From JAHCHG01 sp041394845 (lineage in GTDB: Bacteria; Acidobacteriota; Blastocatellia; Pyrinomonadales; Pyrinomonadaceae): 64,000 nucleotides of DNA. The stretch lies in the NCBI GenBank assembly GCA_041394845.1, contig JAWKHL010000001.1, positions 620,001-684,000 of the forward strand, given 5' to 3'. Below, one piece after another: positions 42,335 through 50,865 of this stretch (position 1 is its first letter; each line of letters opens with the position of its first letter). The position numbers and the translations under genes were made by a program. The notes under the pieces were generated by a model that saw nothing but the letters and a program-made list of their open reading frames with translations, made no database searches and was not told the DNA's origin.

Positions 42335-44371
42335 ATGTCAGAGAATGAAAATTTCAAATGTTTTTGTGGTGAATGGAGATTTAAAAACGCTTTTTTCGTA
42401 ATAGATGAGGTTCGGGAAAAGGTGTGTCGAGATTTGCCCTGTTATGGTGAAGTTGATGGTAAAGAATACTGTGTTTTACATTATCCAAAAAAAGATAAGT
42501 TTGAGGATTTTAATGATATTTTTCTTGAGCGAATTGAAGAAGATGTTTGGGATTTCAGGATCGTTTATTTTCCTCAAAAATTAAATTACGAAAGAGAAGA
42601 GTTTAGTAAAAATGCAGATTTTGGGCATGCGATTTTTGCTGATGGAATTAGTTTTAAATATTGTAAGTTCGGAGGGAAGTTTGTTTTTTTTGATTCAATT
42701 TTTTTAGAAGATGCTTTTTTTACTTATTCACATTTTTACGGACAAGTTAATTTTAACGCGGTAGATTTTCGTGAGTGTGCTTATTTTGCTGGAGTAACAT
42801 TTCACGAAAAATCATACCCTTCATTCAGCGGAACAAAATTTAAAAAAGGGATATTTGCTGGGGTTGAATTTGAACAACCGGCCTATAATAGAAAAGTAGA
42901 ATTTAACAAAGCAACTTTTTTAGAAACAATTGATTTTTCTCGTACAAAGTTTTATTTAGAAGCAACCTTTAAAGACGCAAAATTTCCAAAAAGTGGTAGA
43001 ACAGATTTTAAGTCCGTTAATTTTCATAGATCTTCCAGTTTCGAAAATGTTGAATTTTTCGATGCTGACTTTGGGAAAGCAAAGTTTTGTAGTGGTAAAG
43101 AAACTTTTGATAAAACTATCTTTAAATATTGCAAATTCGATAAATCAGTTTCTTTTGCAGACACAGAGTTTTATCAACAAACGGATTTTGAAAAAACTAG
43201 TTTTCAGAATGCTCATTTCGAATATGTAACTTTTGCTGGAAGAACTAATTTTCGTGAGGCCCAGTTCTCTGAAGATGTTTTTTTCAATTATTCAAAATTC
43301 GGTTATAGGAATGAAGATCGAATTTCTTCAACTCAAGTGAATTTTGGCGGTGCATATTTTGGAAGCAACTCAAGAGTTTTTTTCGACAACACTTGGTTTT
43401 CGTGGCATACAAATTTTGGGTATGTAAAATTTGATGGATATGTTCTTTTTAAAGGCACTTCTGAAAATCCTGTTTTTGATAATGTTTTTGAAGAACATAC
43501 TTTTTGGAGCCTTTTAGATTTTAATTACACAACAATTGAAAAACCTGAAAAAGTTTATTTTCAAATGGTTCGATTAAGACCAAGTTGGTTTGTAAATAGC
43601 GTGTTCGATTTAAGAAAAGTTAATTTGATTGATATTGATTGGGGTGATGGGCATTCAACTTTCTCAATTAAGGATGAATTAAGAGTTTTAGAAAAGCGAA
43701 TAAAGCATAATTCAAAAAAATTATTGACAATAACATTTCGTCAAATCGCAGATAATGCAGAATCTAAAAATCGTTTTGAAGAAGCCTCAATTTTTCGTCG
43801 AATGGCTTTGGAAACTGAATGGCTTGAGAAAAATGAAAAAATTTCAAATTGGATAAATAATTTAGTTTTTGAAAACGAAAAACTAAAAAGACGTTTTAGC
43901 GGTTCAAAAAAAGAAGAAGATGAACCGAATCCCCCGACCACTTCATTTGGCATCTTACTCAAAAGCGGCGGTTTTTTTATTCACGGTCTCTACAAAATCA
44001 CAAGTTATTACGGTGAAAGTTGGGATCGCGCTGCATTGGTTTTGGCATTGATTATTTTCCTAATCTTCCCCTTAATTTACACTCAAACCGAATTTCAAGT
44101 AACACCAAAAACTATACCGTTACAGGTTGTTGTTAAAGGATGTAATGAAGTTGCCGAAGAATTAAAATCAATCTGCAAAATCGAGAGTCGTGGTTTGAAG
44201 TTTTGGAGTGAGGCAATTCCGCATAGTTTGGCAACCGCCACCTTGCAATCGGTCGAATACAGAGTTCCGAAGACACCCTGGGGAAGTGTTTTGATGATTC
44301 TGGAAAAGATTTTCGCTCCGCTTCAGGCGGCATTATTGGCATTGGCAATTCGGCGAAAGTTTATGCGTTAA
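42335..44371 (+). CDS. Pentapeptide-repeat protein with C-terminal membrane domain
   Basis: 678 residues. The N-terminus (1-60) is Cys-rich (FKCFCGEW, CRDLPCYGEVDGKEYCVLHYP), suggesting a metal site. From about 85 to 420 there are many A(D/N)F-type pentapeptide-like repeats rich in Phe (NADFGHAIFADGISFKYCKF, TDFEKTSFQNAHFEYVTFAG), which should form a right-handed quadrilateral helix. A charged helical region (about 450-530) leads to two hydrophobic segments: one around RAALVLALIIFLIFPLIYT and one at the C-terminal end (ILEKIFAPLQAALLALAI), arranged like the pore region of small channels. The DNA is distinctly AT-rich, unlike most of the window, pointing to acquisition. Function is unknown. 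Its stop codon lies at the edge of a repeat element. Confidence 0.8.
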   Translation: MSENENFKCFCGEWRFKNAFFVIDEVREKVCRDLPCYGEVDGKEYCVLHYPKKDKFEDFNDIFLERIEEDVWDFRIVYFPQKLNYEREEFSKNADFGHAIFADGISFKYCKFGGKFVFFDSIFLEDAFFTYSHFYGQVNFNAVDFRECAYFAGVTFHEKSYPSFSGTKFKKGIFAGVEFEQPAYNRKVEFNKATFLETIDFSRTKFYLEATFKDAKFPKSGRTDFKSVNFHRSSSFENVEFFDADFGKAKFCSGKETFDKTIFKYCKFDKSVSFADTEFYQQTDFEKTSFQNAHFEYVTFAGRTNFREAQFSEDVFFNYSKFGYRNEDRISSTQVNFGGAYFGSNSRVFFDNTWFSWHTNFGYVKFDGYVLFKGTSENPVFDNVFEEHTFWSLLDFNYTTIEKPEKVYFQMVRLRPSWFVNSVFDLRKVNLIDIDWGDGHSTFSIKDELRVLEKRIKHNSKKLLTITFRQIADNAESKNRFEEASIFRRMALETEWLEKNEKISNWINNLVFENEKLKRRFSGSKKEEDEPNPPTTSFGILLKSGGFFIHGLYKITSYYGESWDRAALVLALIIFLIFPLIYTQTEFQVTPKTIPLQVVVKGCNEVAEELKSICKIESRGLKFWSEAIPHSLATATLQSVEYRVPKTPWGSVLMILEKIFAPLQAALLALAIRRKFMR

Positions 44372-44650
44372 TTGTATTGACATTTCGCCCCAGCCGTCGA
44401 AGACGGCGACATATTTGTAACCCACAGCCGAAAGCTGTGGGAATTTAAGAAAACCGGATCGTTTAAGCCCTCAAAGAGGGCGGCATAAAATTATGTCGCC
44501 GATTTCATCGGCTCAGAATATGGCGGACACGATTTCCCCATCGCTGGCGCAATGGGTTACAAATATGTCGCCGATTTCATCGGCTGGGTCTGAAATGTCA
44601 ACCCGACATGGAAAAAAGTTATGTCTAACGTGATTTGTCAATACAGTTAA
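44368..44650. repeat. MITE-like element B with nested inverted repeats
   Basis: Outer ends TTAATTGTATTGACA (44368-44382) and TGTCAATACAGTTAA (44636-44650) are complementary with one mismatch. Inside, 44377-44424 is mirrored by 44553-44601 over about 48 bases with few changes (both contain CGGCGACATATTTGTAACCCA in one orientation). Small hairpins with words such as CCCACAGCCGAAAGCTGTGGG lie between. There is no ORF. It starts in the stop codon of the preceding gene. Confidence 0.75.
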
Positions 44651-44655
44651 GCATT

Positions 44656-44829
44656 ATGAAGAATTCAGAAGATATTTTGGAAGAAAGAATATTGAAGATC
44701 TTTAAAGAACTTCCGGAAGATAGAAAAAAACAGGGGTTGGATTTTGCTGAGTTTCTGATTTGGAAAGATAAGAAATACAGTTCTGTCGGTCAAGAGAAAT
44801 CGGAGAATGAAAATAACCATAAATCTTGA
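44656..44829 (+). CDS. Small antitoxin-like protein (57 aa)
   Basis: MKNSEDILEERILKIFKELP followed by EDRKKQGLDFAEFLIWKDKK: an amphipathic helix and an L-DFAEFLI helix of the kind seen in DUF2281/antitoxin-like small proteins. It overlaps the next, broken nucleotidyltransferase gene by 23 bases, which is the usual layout of a two-gene toxin-antitoxin pair. No Shine-Dalgarno is obvious. The upstream GTG at 44635 lies in the repeat element and is rejected. Confidence 0.55.
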   Translation: MKNSEDILEERILKIFKELPEDRKKQGLDFAEFLIWKDKKYSSVGQEKSENENNHKS

Positions 44830-45119
44830 TTTACTTGACGAAGAATCCTCGACTGAGGCGATTGAAAAGGTTGTGGAAATAGCCGACGAAAACGGGATTG
44901 ATTGGGCGTTGGTCGGCGGTTTGGCGATGGCGATTTATGGAAGTGAACGGACGACTAAAGATATTGACATAATTGCCGATAAACTTTAACCCATTGAAAA
45001 AAGTTGGTGATCTGTGGCAGGACGGCAGGCGTTATCTGATCACAACCGGAAAAATGCGGCCGCAGTTGATTGAAAATTTCGGACACCGAAAGTCCGGCTT
45101 CGGTGGCGAGGTTTCTTGA
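44807..45119 (+). pseudogene. Frameshifted nucleotidyltransferase, paralogue of 40390-40968
   Basis: The frame from ATG 44807 encodes 60 residues (NLDLLDEESSTEAIEKVVEI, WALVGGLAMAIYGSERTTKD, DIIADKL) and stops at 44989. In the next frame from 44991 the sequence continues PLKKVGDLWQDGRRYLITTG, which aligns with PLKSDGNLVQGGERYTVNTA of the intact paralogue, and ends at TGA 45117-45119. The family C-terminus is missing. So one frameshift and a 3' deletion have inactivated the gene. It keeps the G-G and D-x-D residues but would not fold fully. Confidence 0.8.
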
Positions 45120-45143
45120 GGTCTTTATTTTGTCAATTCAGAA

Positions 45144-46688
45144 TTATTCGGCGACGATCAGGTAATTATTGATCTCATCGTCAACCAACACATTGCGATC
45201 GGGGAAAGATGCGCTTTTTGAATTTACCGAAAATGTATAGGTTTGATTTGATGGAATGTTTTTGAATTGAAAATAGCCGAACGGATTGGTCCGGCTGTAA
45301 CCGATTAATTCGGAACCGTTCCTGAGGGTCAGATGGGCGTTGGCCAGCGCTCTGCCGTCGGATCTGAAAACTCTTCCCGAAAAACCGACGTTTTGAGCCG
45401 GCGTGGCCAACAGGCGCGCCGCACAATAACGGGGAGTTTCCCAGGGGTTTCCGACCACGCCGTAGGCCCAACGGCCGCCGATCACAATTCGGCCATTGAC
45501 GTCCGCCGTTACGCCTAAAGCGCCGTCCAGATACCCGACAACATTTACATCGAGATAGCCGTCATCGCTAAAATTCGGATCCGGCATTCCATCCGGCCGA
45601 AAACGGGCGATGCGGAAATCGATTGAAATCCCCCCGCTTTGCGGAAGCGTCGGGTTTCCGACCACCGTAATTTTGCCGCTCGGTGTTACGTACAGGTCAT
45701 AGGCATCGGAAGTGCCGTTCAAAGCCCGCCGCGATCCGTCCTGGTCAAAGCCGGTATCGAAGGAACCGTCCGAATTGAAACGGTAAAGATTATTTTTATC
45801 GCTTAAAGCCAGAATCCGCCCGTCGGATTGGACGGCGATCGATATCAAGCTGTTCCCGAAAAATCCGGGTCCGCTGTTGGGTATGGTCCTGATTCCATCA
45901 TCGTCAAATGTCGGATCGAGGGTTCCGTTTCGGTTAAAGCGGGCGAGCATCGGAAATGCCGGTGCGGTTTGTGAATTACCCCACATATAACCTCCGGTAA
46001 TGATCTTGCCGCCCGGCAAAAGAGCGATTGAATTGCCGGAGGTGGAATTTCCCGGGATCGAAAGTTTCGTAACTCCGTTGGTGCCGAATGCGTTGTCGAG
46101 CGTTCCGTCCGCGTTATAGCGGGCGACGAACTGATCGGAACCCGAGATTCCGACGATCAGGATTTTACCATCCGGTTGAATTACAACATTCAGCGCCTTT
46201 GAATTGTTGGTGAAAACACGGGTGGCGATGCCGTTGGTGCCGAACGTATTATCCAAACTTCCGTCCGAATTATAACGGATCAGGACGACATTATCCCGAC
46301 TCTGCAAAGGGGCGGTGCCGACGGCCACCAACTTGCCGTCGCTCTGGAGCGCGGCGGCCGTTGCTCCTCCGGTGTCGCCGGGGCTGCCGGGTACCAATGT
46401 AAAAGTGTAACCCGTATTATTGAAAGTGGTGTCGAGAGTCGAATCTTCATTTAACCGGACAATACAAAACGGAGCCGCCGGAATTTGTAACAGTGTCCGG
46501 CAACTGCTTAACATTATGATTTTGTTGTCGGGTTGGGTGATGACGTCGGCCGGGGTCCCCGAACTGCCGAATTCAATCGCCACTTTTCCGTTTGAATTAA
46601 ATGTTGTGTCCAATTCGGGTTGAGCCTGAGCGTTCAAATTAAAGAATAGGCCGGTACTCAGAAAAAGACAGGAAAGTTTTCTGAACAT
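45144..46688 (-). CDS. Secreted delta-60 repeat protein with C-terminal regulatory-like domain
   Basis: 514 residues from ATG 46688, set by the strong Shine-Dalgarno GGAGGGC six bases upstream. Signal peptide MFRKLSCLFLSTGLFFNLNAQA. The body holds about seven delta-60-type repeats with the pattern D-G-S-L-D-x-x-F-G-x-x-G (for example YNSDGSLDNTFGTNGIATRV, YNADGTLDNAFGTNGVTKLS), likely a beta propeller. The last ~85 residues (VGFSGRVFRSDGRALANAHL, NPFGYFQFKNIPSNQTY) match the C-terminal domain of the protein at 30455-31450. Function is unknown, and surface exposure is likely. A MITE-like element begins 27 bases upstream of the start and may contain the promoter. Confidence 0.87.
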   Translation of the reverse strand: MFRKLSCLFLSTGLFFNLNAQAQPELDTTFNSNGKVAIEFGSSGTPADVITQPDNKIIMLSSCRTLLQIPAAPFCIVRLNEDSTLDTTFNNTGYTFTLVPGSPGDTGGATAAALQSDGKLVAVGTAPLQSRDNVVLIRYNSDGSLDNTFGTNGIATRVFTNNSKALNVVIQPDGKILIVGISGSDQFVARYNADGTLDNAFGTNGVTKLSIPGNSTSGNSIALLPGGKIITGGYMWGNSQTAPAFPMLARFNRNGTLDPTFDDDGIRTIPNSGPGFFGNSLISIAVQSDGRILALSDKNNLYRFNSDGSFDTGFDQDGSRRALNGTSDAYDLYVTPSGKITVVGNPTLPQSGGISIDFRIARFRPDGMPDPNFSDDGYLDVNVVGYLDGALGVTADVNGRIVIGGRWAYGVVGNPWETPRYCAARLLATPAQNVGFSGRVFRSDGRALANAHLTLRNGSELIGYSRTNPFGYFQFKNIPSNQTYTFSVNSKSASFPDRNVLVDDEINNYLIVAE

Positions 46689-46714
46689 GAATGCCCTCCG
46701 GATTTTTGAGGTTG

Positions 46715-46957
46715 GCCAGGTTCTGTTGAGATAAATCAATTGCCACCAGCTTTAGCTGGTGGTGGTTAAGATGAATAAAGCCCACCGGCTTTAGCCAAAT
46801 AAAAATGTAAATAACTTCCTGATCAGCTTTAGCTGAAGCTGTCAGGATCGGGATCTTTTTTAGTGTATTCGGCTAAAGCCTCTTGTTTGTTTTATTTCAA
46901 TCCCACGAGTTAAAACTCGTGGCAATTCATAACAACCTTTTGTCAACAGAACCTGGC
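46715..46957. repeat. MITE-like element C with 15-bp perfect terminal inverted repeats
   Basis: GCCAGGTTCTGTTGA (46715-46729) is exactly mirrored by TCAACAGAACCTGGC (46943-46957). Inside are several small hairpins whose arms read like CCACCAGCTTTAGCTGGTGG and CCACGAGTTAAAACTCGTGG. It is 243 bp with no ORF. It fills most of the gap 46689-47134; the rest of the gap shows only the AT-rich leader of the next gene. Confidence 0.85.
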
Positions 46958-47134
46958 AAAAAAAAGTAGAAAAATGATATTTCAGATGAGACCTTTTTGT
47001 CAAAATTTTAAACTCCATTGATATATTTTTTGTTGGTTTGTCGAAATTCCGATTCCCACCTGTTTATGTGGTTACTCACCAAAATTATTAATTTACTCTT
47101 TACAAACATTTTAAAGATCCGAGGTGTTTTGAAT

Positions 47135-47836
47135 ATGAAAACAATAACCGCCGCAATTTTTATTTTGATTTTGTGCCTGAGCGTTTCGGCTCAAAAGAAG
47201 ATGACGGACAGGGAATTTGAAGGATTCAAGGGAGATGTAAAAACCGTTTCGATCGAAACCCGGCCCATGTCGGGTTCCGGTGTTACCGAGAGAAACAAAA
47301 AGAGAACTGTTTGGGAAAAATGGACTTATAATTTTGCGGGTATGAAAATGGAGGAATCCAATCCGCAGGGGAAATCGAAAACGAATTTTACATATATTGA
47401 TGATTATAAGTCGGCGGAAATGACTGTTGAGGGAAAAGCGGAGACGGTTTCCAATAAGTATGTTTACGAATACGATTCGCAGGGAAGAGTAAAAACCGAA
47501 AAAAATTACTTTAACAAAAACAGACCGCCGATCGTTAAGACGGTCAAATACGATTCAAACGGGCGGATCATCGAAAAAACGGTAAATGGTCCGACCGCTT
47601 TGACCAAATATTCCTACAAATATGACGCAAAGGGAAATTTGATCGAAGAATTACAAGAGCAAAAAGGAAAAGGTGAATTCGGAACCGACAGCAAAAGCCG
47701 AACCGTTTACAGCGATTACAAACTCGATGCTCAAGGCAACTGGACTGAGCGGAAATCGACCCTTTACTATGAAGGGGATGGCCGGACGACGGAATATGTG
47801 AGTATGGATTATCAGGTGTTTACCTATTTCGATTAG
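47135..47836 (+). CDS. Secreted YD-repeat-like protein
   Basis: 233 residues from ATG 47135, with GAGGTG at 47121-47126 as Shine-Dalgarno. The longer frame from 47018 is AT-rich non-coding-like sequence. Signal peptide MKTITAAIFILILCLSVSAQ. The mature protein is made of strand pairs with YEYDSQGRVKTEKNY, VKYDSNGRIIEKTV, YKYDAKGNLIEELQ and YKLDAQGNWTERKS, the Y-x-Y-D-x-x-G-(R/N)-(L/I/V) pattern of RHS/YD repeats. At this length it is a stand-alone short YD protein, not an RHS toxin. Its role is unknown. Confidence 0.8.
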   Translation: MKTITAAIFILILCLSVSAQKKMTDREFEGFKGDVKTVSIETRPMSGSGVTERNKKRTVWEKWTYNFAGMKMEESNPQGKSKTNFTYIDDYKSAEMTVEGKAETVSNKYVYEYDSQGRVKTEKNYFNKNRPPIVKTVKYDSNGRIIEKTVNGPTALTKYSYKYDAKGNLIEELQEQKGKGEFGTDSKSRTVYSDYKLDAQGNWTERKSTLYYEGDGRTTEYVSMDYQVFTYFD

Positions 47837-47843
47837 GCAATTT

Positions 47844-48111
47844 GGTAGTGATCAAAAGTAATGCTGACAAATGAATGTCCCGCAGGGACTCTTGTCGTAA
47901 TGGCCCGGCGATTGATCGCCGGGTACAGGTTCTCTCTCAGATCCATAGTCCTGAAAGGACGAAAGATAAATATGAATTTGGCAAATTCGAGACTGTCCCT
48001 TCAGGACTTGACGACATCGGTTGGATAACCCCGGCGATCAATCGCCGGGCTATTTTCAGATGCTCCGTTGGAGCAATTAGATTTTGCTCAGCATTACTTT
48101 TAATCACTACC
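47844..48111. repeat. MITE-like element D with 24-bp terminal inverted repeats
   Basis: 47844-47867 (starting GGTAGTGATCAAAAG) is mirrored by 48088-48111 with one mismatch. Internal hairpins include CCCGGCGATTGATCGCCGGG and its near copy CCCGGCGATCAATCGCCGGG, which also pair with each other. It is 268 bp with no ORF, and starts eight bases after the preceding stop codon. The gap 47837-48232 holds this element and about 120 bases in which I see nothing. Confidence 0.85.
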
Positions 48112-48232
48112 GGCAATTTAAATGGCAACGGGCGGGCGCTGGAGCAACCCTTCCTGACCTGACATCCTGGTTAAGTTTTTTTTATTCAAATGAAAGATTA
48201 AAAAATGAAATCAAGACGCGGTGATGGCAATT

Positions 48233-49792
48233 CTAATCTTTAAGATATCCGATCCAATTACCCTCTGAATCGAAAGCCCAGTCTGCGGGAGGGGATTCGA
48301 GTTCAAAGATTTCGAGGTTGTCGGTTTGAAGAACCGGTTTCGCATCTTTCGGAACGAGGATGTTGTTTCTCATGATCTGATATTTTTCGGCCTCGGTCCG
48401 GATTGTCCTGCCGGTTAGTTTTTCTATCGCCTCGGATGAAAGCTCCCCCTCTTTCGGGTTGAGAATGTATATCTTTCCGTACCGTTTGAAATCCTCCCGG
48501 TTGAGCGAGGTTATCAAACCGGATTTGGTTTCAAAAAACCAGTTGCAGATCGGGTTGACGCCGTATTTGGTGATCACAAAATCGTCCGGCCGGAAGATTT
48601 GGCGGTTTCGGATCGAAACCATTTCCCGCTCGATCGAACGGTTGTCGGCATTTCGCATAAAAACGCCCATCACCTCGCCAAAAGCGGTGGTCAGGGAAAT
48701 CAACAGGAAAAGACCGACCAGCGCCCTCTTTAACCATTCGCTTTGAAGATGTTTAAGCAGGTAAATCAGGATGATGATAAAAGAGATCGGGGAAAATAAA
48801 ATGAACCGGACGACCAAGTCCAGATCCAGAACGGGAGCCGCGATCAGATAAACAAAGATGACGTTCGAGAGCCAGAAGACCTGATCCGTTTTGGACAATC
48901 GGTTGAGGTGTTTTTTGTAAAGCCGAAATAACCAGAAAGCGACAAAAGCGGTAAAAAGAATTGCGGCGAGGAATTGCAGTTTTTCAATTAAGGTTTGGCT
49001 TGAAAAGAGGAGGCCGATCTGGGAATTGGAAAGGCTTCGGCCGGCGTAATAAATGATCCGGTCAAACCTCGAAACATCTATCAGATAGATCAAAAGGAAA
49101 AGGAGAACCGCAAAGATCGGGATCGAAAACAACCAAACACGGCTTTTATTATCGGAAAAACCCCCGGTGATCAAAAGGGCGGCCGTTACAGCCAGAAAGA
49201 AAAACACCGTCGCTCCAAAAGTTCCCAGGTGGGTGAGAAAAATGCCGAGGGAAAGCGCGATTACCGGGAGCAGTCTTTTCAGGCTGTAGGTTTTTAACAA
49301 TCGGTAAATTGCCGGTTGTAAAAAAGTGAACAAAACCAGACCGAACATATTTTTCTGAAGGATCTCGGTCAGATGCGTCAGGCTCAGGGGCGGGAAAACG
49401 GAAATCAAGATCAGAAGCCAGTTCAGTTTTGTCAGACTTTTTCCGTGATTGATGGATCGGATCAGAAAATAGACCGGAATGGCCATCAGAGCCGGAACGA
49501 CCGACATCACCAAACGGGTCGAGGCGACGATGGCGGGTTTCGTCTCGACACCGAAAAACATCAGAATTTTCGAGATCAGAGCGTAAAAGTAAAACAAAAG
49601 GGGCATATCGGGATAAACCAGAGAGCCGTCCCGCAGCAGTCCCTCAACCTCGACAAAATAATAATAGGTGTGGCTGAACCAGCCGACAAATTCCGGTCTT
49701 CCGATCCAAATGATAAAAACCCGGGCCAAAATGGCCGCGCAAACGATCAGGATTAGAATCCGGAATTCTTTTCGGCGTTCGGGGTTTTTCAT
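48233..49792 (-). CDS. Multi-pass membrane protein, possible GT-C glycosyltransferase
   Basis: 519 residues with about 11 hydrophobic helices spread over residues 10-390 and a soluble C-terminal domain (about 395-519). After the first helix there is a short loop with GRPEFVGWFSHTYYYFVEVE, in the place where GT-C enzymes carry acidic catalytic residues (here Glu34, Glu48 and Glu50 are candidates). The overall layout (long N-terminal membrane part, periplasmic tail starting around DDFVITKYGVNPICNWFFET) fits dolichol/undecaprenyl-phosphate-sugar-dependent glycosyltransferases or oligosaccharyl-transferase-like proteins. This is inferred from topology only. It is divergent from the nucleotidyltransferase gene at 49842, with a 49-base gap. 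Confidence 0.6.
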   Translation of the reverse strand: MKNPERRKEFRILILIVCAAILARVFIIWIGRPEFVGWFSHTYYYFVEVEGLLRDGSLVYPDMPLLFYFYALISKILMFFGVETKPAIVASTRLVMSVVPALMAIPVYFLIRSINHGKSLTKLNWLLILISVFPPLSLTHLTEILQKNMFGLVLFTFLQPAIYRLLKTYSLKRLLPVIALSLGIFLTHLGTFGATVFFFLAVTAALLITGGFSDNKSRVWLFSIPIFAVLLFLLIYLIDVSRFDRIIYYAGRSLSNSQIGLLFSSQTLIEKLQFLAAILFTAFVAFWLFRLYKKHLNRLSKTDQVFWLSNVIFVYLIAAPVLDLDLVVRFILFSPISFIIILIYLLKHLQSEWLKRALVGLFLLISLTTAFGEVMGVFMRNADNRSIEREMVSIRNRQIFRPDDFVITKYGVNPICNWFFETKSGLITSLNREDFKRYGKIYILNPKEGELSSEAIEKLTGRTIRTEAEKYQIMRNNILVPKDAKPVLQTDNLEIFELESPPADWAFDSEGNWIGYLKD

Positions 49793-49841
49793 TTGGTAAT
49801 TATTAGGGGAAACGCCATAATTGCTGAAAAGTTCGACTCAA

Positions 49842-50654
49842 ATGACCGATTTACCCGAAAAATTTCCCCGCGCCCTTCGCACGCTTCTCCAAAAGTTGAC
49901 CGCCGGATTTCCCTCGATACTCGGCGAAAATCTGGCCGGGATCTATCTTTGGGGCTCTCTGACCTACGACGGTTTTGATGAAGATTGCAGTGATGCGGAC
50001 GTGATCGTCGTAACCGGGAAGGATCTGAGCGAAAGGGAATTTTCGGCGCTGGAAAATTGGCTGGCCGGGCAAATGAGGGAAAATCCCTGGACCGCGAGGC
50101 TCGATATGCGGTTTGTGATCGACGGCGAATTTCTCGACAAAACCTCAAAATGCGTCCTCTATCATTTCGGCCAACTGACGCGGACCGGTTCGGACGGGAA
50201 TCCTTTTATCTGGATCAATATCGGCGAATCCGGCATTACCCTGTGGGGCAAACCCGCAGGGGAGATCGCTCCCGTCATTTCAAAGGAGATTTTGCGGGAC
50301 GCGCTTTTTCTCGAAATTGATTATCTGAAAGAAGACCTCGCGGCCAATGCCGGAGATTGTTCGCCCCTTGCGTTTTTTCACAATTCCTACGCCGTTCTGA
50401 CGGCCTGCCGGATCTTTTACACGGCGCAGAATCGGAGTTTGGTTTCAAAGGACACCGCATCGGATTACGCATTGGAAAACCTGCCCGAAAAATGGCATCC
50501 GGTCATCCGGGGAGCCCGGGAAAACCGGAAAAAGGGGGCCGGAACAAAAACCGAAAAACTCGAACGGGATGCGCTCGAATTTGTGGGTTTTATTGAGGAT
50601 CTTGTAAAAACCGGGTCGGAATTTGGCCAAAGCCGATCCATTGATTCGATCTGA
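49842..50654 (+). CDS. Nucleotidyltransferase with DUF4111-like C-terminus
   Basis: 270 residues. The polymerase-beta-type nucleotidyltransferase signature is G38-S39 in IYLWGSLTYDGF and D51-A-D53 in CSDADVIVV. The C-terminal helical part (HNSYAVLTACRIFYTAQNRS, then YALENLPEKWHPVIRGAREN) resembles the DUF4111 domain of aminoglycoside adenylyltransferase (AadA)-like proteins. It could modify an aminoglycoside or another small hydroxylated molecule, and the substrate is unknown. I use ATG 49842; an upstream start at 49821 would overlap the divergent promoter region. Confidence 0.78.
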   Translation: MTDLPEKFPRALRTLLQKLTAGFPSILGENLAGIYLWGSLTYDGFDEDCSDADVIVVTGKDLSEREFSALENWLAGQMRENPWTARLDMRFVIDGEFLDKTSKCVLYHFGQLTRTGSDGNPFIWINIGESGITLWGKPAGEIAPVISKEILRDALFLEIDYLKEDLAANAGDCSPLAFFHNSYAVLTACRIFYTAQNRSLVSKDTASDYALENLPEKWHPVIRGARENRKKGAGTKTEKLERDALEFVGFIEDLVKTGSEFGQSRSIDSI

Positions 50655-50693
50655 ACCGCTGGTTGAACCAATCGGCGTTTGAAAAAATAATTA

Positions 50694-50834
50694 GAAGCTG
50701 TTTGAAAACTGTTTTGGCCCACGAATTACGCCAATGAACACGAATAATTTTTAATCAAAGCAAAATTATTAGCGTCTGTTCGCGTAATTCGTGGGCCAAA
50801 TATATCTTTGCTATTCAAGTTTTATAACAGCTTC
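50694..50834. repeat. Palindromic element E
   Basis: Ends GAAGCTGTT (50694-50702) and AACAGCTTC (50826-50834) are exact inverted repeats. An inner palindrome pairs 50716-50751 (starting GGCCCACGAATTACG) with 50762-50797 (ending CGTAATTCGTGGGCC), 36 bases with several mismatches in the middle. It has no ORF and is located between two convergent genes. Confidence 0.8.
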
Positions 50835-50865
50835 TTGGCTTTATTTTTGGAAAGCCCGCTAAAAC

